From Bursaphelenchus xylophilus (Eukaryota; Nematoda; Chromadorea; Rhabditida; Aphelenchoididae): a stretch of 64,000 nt of DNA. Position numbers and translations under genes: made by a program. Under the pieces are notes generated by a model that saw nothing but the letters and a program-made list of their open reading frames with translations, did no database searches and was not told where the DNA came from. The stretch is from contig CAJFCV020000006.1 of assembly GCA_904066235.2 (NCBI GenBank), positions 9,610,001 to 9,674,000 of the forward strand, in the 5' to 3' direction. Positions 58,119-64,000 of the stretch are shown one piece after another; position 1 is the stretch's first letter, and the number at the start of each line of letters is the position of its first letter.

Positions 58119-61100
58119 ATGTCGCTAAAAAGGACAAACAGATTGTCGTTGGACAGTCGGATGCCTTCACATCGGCCGAGCACATCGAGATGGAGGTAAG
58201 TCAAAGTCTAGAAGTCAAAATTTTTGATTTTTTTTTTAAAAATCTCTTTTTTTCAAAAAAAAAACACCTTTCAATATGGACAAAAGCTGGCCAAAATTTA
58301 GATCTCAGTTTTTCAAAGGCTTTTTAAACCCATTTTTTTAGAAATTTCGGAAATTTTTAGGTCAAAAAGTTCAGAAAACCAAAAAAAACTTCGACTTTTA
58401 CGTCGAAAAATAAGAATTTTATTTCACGTTGAGAGTGGAGAAAATATTTCCACAAAAATCAATCTTTTCGGACTAAAATTTTAATAAAAAACTCAAGAGT
58501 TTCCGCGCACAGTGCGAAACGTCAGCAAAATTTCGCACAGTGCAAAATTTTTTTGCCCCCACTGTGCAATTTGAGACTAAATTTGCACTGTGCACGAAAT
58601 TTTTTTTGCGCCGCAACCGTGTTGTTATTGCACTGTGAAACTTCCAAAAAATTGCACGGTGCCAAAAAATGTTTTTCTTTATTTTTTTAAACTTTTGCAC
58701 GTTGTAAAATTTTTCCTATCGCATTATAAAATTTACAAAAAAATTTGCACAGTGCAATCTTTTTTAGACCGCACCGTGCAATTTGAGCCTAAATTTGCAC
58801 TGTGCGCTAAACATTTTTCATTGCACCGTGCAATCGAGTTTCAAAAAAAAAATTTTTTGCACTGTGCAAATCAAATTTTTTTGGTACTTTTGCACTGTGC
58901 GATTTACACAAAAAAAAATTTTTACTACATAAAATTTTACAAGGTGCAAAAGTTTCAAAAAATAAAGAAAAACATTTTTTGGCACCGTGCAATTTTTTGG
59001 AAGTTTCACAGTGCAATAACAACACGGTTGCGACGCAAAAAAAATTTCGTGCACAGTGCAAATATAGGGTCAAATTGCACAGTGCGGGCAAAAAAATTTT
59101 GCACTGTGCGAAATTTTGCTGACCTTTCGCACTGTGCGCGGAAACTCTTGAGTTTTTTATAAAAATTTTAGTCCGAAAAGATCGATTTTTGTGGAAATAT
59201 TTTCTCCACTCTCAACATCAAATAAAATTCTTATTTTTCGAAAAATTTTTGTTGCACTGTGCAAAACAAATTTTTTTGGAAATTTTGCACAGTGCGAAGA
59301 AACTTTTTCTCAAATTTTTTTCAATTTTTTTATTTTTTTAATCTTTTATCACTTTCAGTTCCCACGAGCCCCAATTATCTCCGGAACAGCGTCAAACTCT
59401 CCGCCGCTTCTCCCGCAACGTAATCGAGGCCGGGATCACCCAACTTTGCAAGGAATTCGCCCAAATCCAGCATCTGGACACGGCTCCCGACTGTTCCAAT
59501 GCCGTCCCCAGCAACCTGAATCGCTGCCGCTACAGAGATGTGGTCTGTTGGGACCACACTCGAGTGCGGTTGAACAACTTGAACAATGATTTTATTCATG
59601 CAAACTTGGTGAAGCATTCCACACTGCCCAATGAATTTATTTGCTGCCAAGGCCCGTTGGATTCGACGGCCGCCGATTTCTGGGAGATGGTGTGGCAAGA
59701 GAGGACCAAATTGATCATCATGTTGTGCCAGACGGTGGAGGAGAAGAGGAATAAATGCGCACAGGTAAGGATTTTTTGTTTTTTTTGTGGGAAAAATTAT
59801 GGGAATTTTGGTCAAAAAAAATTTTTTTTGTAAAATACGGTATTTCGATGTCGACATTTTTTTGTGACACACTTGAGATCAGCTGAAATTACATTATTAA
59901 TAGTTTATCAGCCAGTAAATTCCTCAAATAAACAATAATTTTGAAAAAACTTGATTTTTTGGTCAAAAGTAAAATCGATTTTTCAATACCAAATTGAAGT
60001 GACATCTAGAAGGAACTTATATTATTTGGAAGACTAAAGACTGTAGCTACTATGCTGTGAATATCAAATTCTCAGCGATTAAAATTTCGGAGTTATGACC
60101 AGTCAAAGTTAGGGTACTTTTTAACAAAAAAACTCAAACTTTTGAATAAAAATGTGTTCAAATCAGGATTATTAGGTAAAATACGCCTGCCTCAGTGCAT
60201 TTGTTTCACCCTACAATACCTGTATTTTCAGTATTGGCCCAAATATCCCGGTGAATCCCGGCAATATGGCCCATTTTTGGTCCGGAATGAGATGGTCGAC
60301 CAGACCGAGCCGGGTCTCAAACGAACCCATCTGATTATCCGCTACAATAACGATGAACACAGTGTGCAACATTGCCAATGGTCGGCGTGGAAGGACCGCA
60401 AAGCTCCGAAGGGCTGTACAATGGCGTTCCGATTGCTGGCGATGGCCAGGAAACGCGCGGATTGGCCAACAATTGTGCACTGTTCGGCGGGCGTTGGCCG
60501 GACTGGAACGCTGGTGCTGCTGGCGATGCTTAGAGGGTAAGGGTTGGTTATTTTTGGGTAAAATATGGGTAGAAATTTAATTTTTAGAAAAAAAAAATTT
60601 TCTGCACGGTGCAAAAATTTTTTTGTCTGCACTGTGCAAAGCCAAAAAATAAACTTTTGTAAAATACGCGCTATAAACCGACAAGCTTTTTTAAGTATTA
60701 GTAATGTTGAGACCATTTTTTTATAATACCAAAGTTTAAAAAAAAATTTGCATAAATTTGCATAAAAACTAATTTTTTAAAAAATTTTAAAAAACCAATT
60801 AAAAATAGACTTTTTTATTTCGTCAAAGTAAAAATATCACTCAAAAATTATTGCATGATGTTTTTTAAAAAAGCAAAAAATTTTTGAAAAAATATTTTTT
60901 TTTCATTTTCCCAATTTTAGCGCCATTTTATCCCCAACAATGGAGAATGTCAGCACGCTAAAGTTGCTTCGTGACCTCCGAACGCAACGCGGGCAATGTA
61001 TTCAGACTGAAGACCAGTATTTATACGTCCATTTGGCCATGTTACAGTATGCCGTCAAGTCGAGAGCGGTGACAATTGAGGAGGTGGCAGGTGAGAGATA

Positions 61101-61518
61101 TAAAATTTAAAGGATTTTTGTAAAATACGCGAATTCGTCCTAGGCAAAAAAAATAATTATTTTTTTTCCAAAAAAAAAGTTTTTTTTCCAAAAAAATCAA
61201 AAATTTCATCAAATTTCCCTCAAAAAATCCCATTTCTCCCTCAAAATTCCCTTTCTAATTCCCTCTCCTCCTTCAGGCTTCGTGCACGACTACGAGAACT
61301 ACCTGTATCACGGCGAGAAGCCGCGGCGAGCGATGATTTCGCCGGTGATTCTGATGTCGCCCACCGAGAACCGGAAGACGGACTCGGAGTTGGATGAGCG
61401 GAATAAGGTACGGGCCGGCTTCAGAGTCTGAAATTTCGTTCAGAGTTTCCGCGTCAGCTTCCACACCGTCCCCATGCATCGGCTCATGGCCAACTTGTCG
61501 CCCTTTCGGTCGCGATGA
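58119..61518 (+). CDS. Protein-tyrosine phosphatase, single catalytic domain, 387 residues
   Basis: Exons 58119-58195, 59359-59764, 60232-60536, 60921-61090, 61277-61407 and 61444-61518 join in frame and all introns are GT-AG. The domain follows a basic, Ser-rich N terminus. Visible landmarks: NRCRYRDV (residues 80-87), DFIHAN (about 103), FICCQGPL, DFWEMVWQERTKLIIMLC, KCAQYWP, a WPD-loop equivalent reading WKD (214-216, Asp kept, Pro replaced by Lys), the signature HCSAGVGRTG (244-253; nucleophile Cys245, Arg251), and the Q-loop QCIQT with Gln291. It should therefore hydrolyse phosphotyrosine in the cytosol. Classical PTP domains are about 250-280 residues, so this one is complete. Nematodes have many such single-domain PTPs, several germline-enriched; I cannot assign an orthologue. 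Intron 1 holds an 838-bp palindrome. The last intron is only 36 nt; if retained, the protein ends after RNKVRAGFRV. Confidence 0.93.
58403..59240. repeat. 838-bp near-perfect palindrome in phosphatase intron 1, built with GCACNGTGC sites
   Basis: From CGAAAAATAAGAATTTTATT at 58403 to AATAAAATTCTTATTTTTCG ending at 59240 the two halves are inverse copies, centre near 58820. Shared blocks include GTGGAAATATTTTCTCCAC, AACTCTTGAG next to GCGGAAAC, GAAATTTTGCTGAC and GTTGTTATTGCAC. About 15 palindrome sites are placed symmetrically in the arms. A transcript could fold into a hairpin of about 400 bp. Confidence 0.9.
60600..60645. repeat. Isolated pair of GCACNGTGC sites in phosphatase intron 3
   Basis: GCACGGTGC at 60603 and GCACTGTGC at 60629. 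The intron also has GTAAAATACG at 60659; introns 2 and 4 carry the same word (59830, 60177, 61118). Confidence 0.7.
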
Positions 61519-61731
61519 CGTCATTTTTAAGAGTTTTAAAAATGTCAGCATTTTTTGAAATTTTGAAAAAAAAAATTTTAAAGTTTTTTACTTCAAAAAA
61601 TGATGAGATTTTTTCAAAATATGACGTCATTTTTGAATGTCGAAAGATTAGTTGAAAACTCCTGGTGATATTACTTTAATTGTTCGGTGATCAGAGTGAT
61701 TAGAAGATGTAATTACTGCGTATGTGTGTGT

Positions 61732-61737
61732 AATAAA
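61732..61737 (+). terminator. Polyadenylation signal, phosphatase gene
   Basis: AATAAA within TAATAAATAAATATT, 214 bp after the TGA, a reasonable 3' UTR length. Confidence 0.55.
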
Positions 61738-62023
61738 TAAATATTATATATTTGCGGAGCGTATTTTATTCGAAAATAATTCTTCGTCATATTTTGTTTG
61801 TTTATTTATAGACGCTGTTTTCTGCGGAAAAGTTAAGGATCACAGTAGTCTCCTTTAACTTTTTACTCCTTGTCTTGTGCTGGCAGCAACGTATTTTACC
61901 TAACCCTCCCGACTTTACAGAGGAAGAACTGCAAAGTTTCATTGCCTATTTCCACCGTAGACGGTAATGTTTCCACAAAAAATCAAATTTTCTCCACACG
62001 GACCTGGCAAAGATATATGCGAC

Positions 62024-62052
62024 ATTGTGCTGATTATTTTCCCGACAGACTG
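62024..62052. mobile_element. Single end of a CAGTCTGTCGGGAAAAT family MITE
   Basis: ATTATTTTCCCGACAGACTG at 62033-62052, followed by ATACAG. I find no matching left end, so the copy is truncated. Confidence 0.6.
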
Positions 62053-62084
62053 ATACAGTGGCGGACCTGATCCAGGGGCAAAAA

Positions 62085-62285
62085 AACGTACCATTTTGCA
62101 TCCGGGAAGTATCAAAAAATGTGGCCAAATACCTCCCTTTCCAAGTGAAAGAATTCCGGTTCCAAAAGCGCGCCCGCTCTTTTTGTAAGGGCTCTTCAAA
62201 ACGGACGCATTCTATTAGTTGGCGATGGAGGCATTTTGCTACATTTTTTGAGACTTCCCGGATGCAAAATGGTACGTTTCTTGAA
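62085..62285. mobile_element. 200-bp inverted-repeat element
   Basis: ACGTACCATTTTGCATCCGG then GAAGTATCAAAAAATGTGGC at 62088-62128 is inverted at about 62238-62280 (GCTACATTTTTTGAGACTTC, CCGGATGCAAAATGGTACGT). The interior has GGTTCCAAAAGCGCGCCCGC. The 91-codon frame across it (62058-62333) is a by-product. Confidence 0.7.
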
Positions 62286-62414
62286 AGAGAAGCTCAGTTC
62301 CTCGTCTACACGATCAGACACCGGGTCTCCTGATAAGCTGTCCTAGACAAGCTTCCTCAAACTCTAACAACAAGCGTTAACCTCGTTTATCCACCCAAAT
62401 AACACGATACAAGA

Positions 62415-62746
62415 TGGCCATAATACACACAGTAGGTTCCAAACCTTCTAGCGCGAGTAGCCGAACCGCTCACTCCGCTGCTTCTTCACCAATTGCTCTT
62501 CCTTCCTTTCAAATCCACGTTTCGGTCGATTTCGACGGAGTGCGAATGTCCTTTCGGGTTTCGTGGCGGGACGCAGCGGCGGGTCAAATGTCGTTGCCGG
62601 GCCTTGGCTTCACTCTTGCCACTGGATCAGGTCAGCGACTGTTGTCCATTTATCAGCAAAAATTGAGGGTTTACTCAGATAAGAAGGCCCTGTCATCTAC
62701 TGCAACCACGCTGAAATTATTATATTTTTACCATGTTATTGCATAA
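62415..62746 (+). CDS. Hypothetical 110-residue reading frame
   Basis: From ATG 62415 to TAA 62744-62746, reading MAIIHTVGSKPSSASSRTAH, a Ser/Ala-rich start, then SFQIHVSVDFDGVRMSFRVS and a C terminus LKLLYFYHVIA. Composition in the first 70 codons is GC-richer than the surroundings. No introns, no clear polyadenylation signal, no family recognised. Could equally be a leftover of a decayed gene. Confidence 0.3.
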
Positions 62747-63225
62747 TCATCTTTTCCTCCACTCCACCGTGCATTCCCTTCCCTCCCCCATTTCCCAGGC
62801 CGTCTAAAAATTGCTGATTATTTACCATGTCTTTTTACTGCAAAAAACCGCATTTCCGACAGGTATTCCCACTGCCGTGACGTTCCTGTTGACGGACCGA
62901 AAATAGTAATTTCCAAACATTTCCGTGATGTGGGTAGGAAGTTCGGGTTGCGTGACCAGTTCAAATTTTGTTGACCTAAAAATTGAGTTGGTCTCACTTT
63001 GCCGGTATTCCACTTGAAACTTGAGTTCATTACTTCCTAAAATTTTACTTTTTACTAATTTTTGGGCTTAATTAGTAATTGTAAATTACTAAATTACTTC
63101 TATTTCTTTGCTACTTAAAGACTGATTAACGTATTTTACTAACTACTACAGCTGTTATTTATCGATTTTTGTGACGATTCCACCGATTTTCTCGTCGAAT
63201 TTTGTGAAATTCGATTTTTCAAAAA

Positions 63226-63462
63226 ATGGATTTTTTGAAATTTTTTCGAACATTTACGCTATTTTTGATGCTCATGAACAACATCGACGCTATTCATCAA
63301 TTCCGATCGCTTCTGTATATTCCAAAAGAGGAGCAGCGACTCAAAGGGATCCGCAATTTATTTGGATATAACCCAAATAATCGGAAATTTAACCCGACAA
63401 AGGTGAAAGACTACGGTAGGACTTACCATAGCATCTTGTGGAAACATCTGAAGTTGATTTGA
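63226..63462 (+). CDS. Candidate small secreted peptide, 78 residues
   Basis: An intronless frame from ATG 63226 to TGA 63460-63462. The first 22 residues (MDFLKFFRTFTLFLMLMNN, then IDA) form a short charged start plus hydrophobic core ending in a small residue, as in a signal peptide. The mature part is basic and aromatic (HQFRSLLYIPKEEQRLKGIR, NLFGYNPNNRKFNPTKV, YHSILWKHLKLI) and lacks cysteines. AATAAA lies 96 bp after the stop. There is no homologue I recognise and no dibasic pattern typical of neuropeptide precursors. Being single-exon and short, it might be chance; the signal-peptide look and nearby AATAAA favour a real gene. Confidence 0.45.
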   Translation: MDFLKFFRTFTLFLMLMNNIDAIHQFRSLLYIPKEEQRLKGIRNLFGYNPNNRKFNPTKVKDYGRTYHSILWKHLKLI

Positions 63463-63557
63463 ATTTTTCTTAGAAATGTTTTTGCGTTGTTATTAGTTAT
63501 TTATTCAATATTTGGTCCATATCGTACTAATTGTTACTGCAATATTATTTTTTTGAC

Positions 63558-63563
63558 AATAAA
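63558..63563 (+). terminator. Possible polyadenylation signal for the 63226 frame
   Basis: AATAAA in GACAATAAAGTGATA, 96 bp after the stop codon. Confidence 0.4.
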
Positions 63564-63615
63564 GTGATATTTTCTTACAATTTTTGGACTATTTTTGACT
63601 GGTAGCAGTATTTTA

Positions 63616-64000
63616 CAGGGTGTCCCAAAAAAAATGCATGTTTTTTTCCATTGGTCCTGACGCGAAAATGTTTAGGTCAGGCCAAAAGATTTTTGTACCA
63701 CTAAAATCTCCGTTTTTTTCTGTCCTAGACATTTCAGTTTCGTGTTCATATTGATTAACTAACGTGGTTTTTTAAAATGTCAAACAAAGGAACTGCAATT
63801 CTGTCACTATTTTTGAGCCGTTCAAGTTGTAAATCTGCCCAGTATAGAAAGGACGTTGTGTCAAAAGTAATCACGCGATGTAGGGAGCTTGACAACGATA
63901 GTAAGCGTCCAGGACGTAAAAGAAAACGCACCGCCAGCGGTTCTGTCAACCGGGAGATCACCAACAGCAAAACGCTATTTTCAAGAAAAAATTGGCTGTG
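63616..64000 (+). mobile_element. Left end of a Tc1/mariner-type element, cut by the window edge
   Basis: TA at 63614-63615 precedes CAGGGTGTCCCAAAAAAAATG, the usual end of this superfamily in nematodes. ATG at 63777 starts a frame open to the edge (about 74 codons): MSNKGTAILSLFLSRSSC, then SAQYRKDVVSKVITRCRELD and the basic linker SKRPGRKRKRTAS, matching the HTH and GRPR-type linker of Tc1-like transposases (family knowledge). No stop codon so far, so it may be less decayed than the 47.7 kb element. The ends differ (CAGGGTGTCCC versus CAGGGTGACAAA), so they are separate families. Confidence 0.75.

Noticed and set aside
58109..58195. Alternative frame of phosphatase exon 1 (VADVAKKDKQIVVGQSDAF...)
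   Set aside because: Although it looks protein-like, its end phase does not join exon 2 in the phosphatase frame with the visible splice sites.
62058..62333. 91-codon + frame MADLIQGQKN...
   Set aside because: It spans a 200-bp inverted-repeat element whose two ends encode it; no gene context.

Overview
The window looks like nuclear DNA of a nematode, probably a rhabditid. The evidence is AT-rich introns ending in TTTTCAG or TTTCAG, AATAAA signals just after stop codons, an RTE-type retroposon fragment, mariner/Tc1 elements, and many short inverted-repeat elements. I cannot name the species. Few regions code for protein. They are (1) a protein-tyrosine-phosphatase gene on the + strand at 58119-61518, with six exons that join in frame; (2) part of a larger unidentified gene on the - strand, with GC-rich exons at 17221-17441, 16771-16981, 16318-16491 and 14924-15082, and phase-compatible outlying exons at 33734-33825 and about 443-614, which would imply introns of 14-16 kb; (3) a possible small secreted peptide at 63226-63462; and (4) decayed transposon genes (RTE at 30.2-30.9 kb, mariner at 47.7-49.0 kb, and a second Tc1/mariner running off the right edge).

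The dominant feature is an interrupted palindrome, YGCACNGTGCR, whose centre may be any base. My hand count is roughly 350 intact copies, where chance predicts about one. They sit in some 30 clusters of 0.2-1.1 kb, spaced about 25-40 bp apart in the dense clusters. Several clusters have higher-order tandem units (about 25, 77, 121 and 146 bp). The clusters avoid exons and thin out at 14.5-19.9 kb (the - strand gene) and 39.7-47.2 kb (foldback and MITE territory). The motif contains no stop codon in any frame, so the arrays create many long spurious reading frames rich in CTVQ, LHCA and HSAK.

Layout: 0-8.2 kb, terminal exon of the - strand gene, palindrome arrays and a 1.7 kb foldback; 8.7-10.7 kb, a TIR element and a foldback with tRNA-like arms; 11.5-14.5 kb, arrays; 14.9-17.5 kb, core of the - strand gene; 20-28 kb, arrays, a MITE and tandem repeats; 30-34 kb, the RTE fragment, an outlying exon and an AAT microsatellite; 34-39.7 kb, arrays; 40-46.5 kb, MITEs and two large foldbacks; 47.7-49 kb, a mariner fossil; 49.8-57.8 kb, arrays; 58-61.5 kb, the phosphatase gene, with an 838 bp palindrome in its first intron; 62-64 kb, a short-gene candidate and a transposon.

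The genes show no evident functional link. The most interesting unexplained structure is the palindrome family and its ties to foldback elements.
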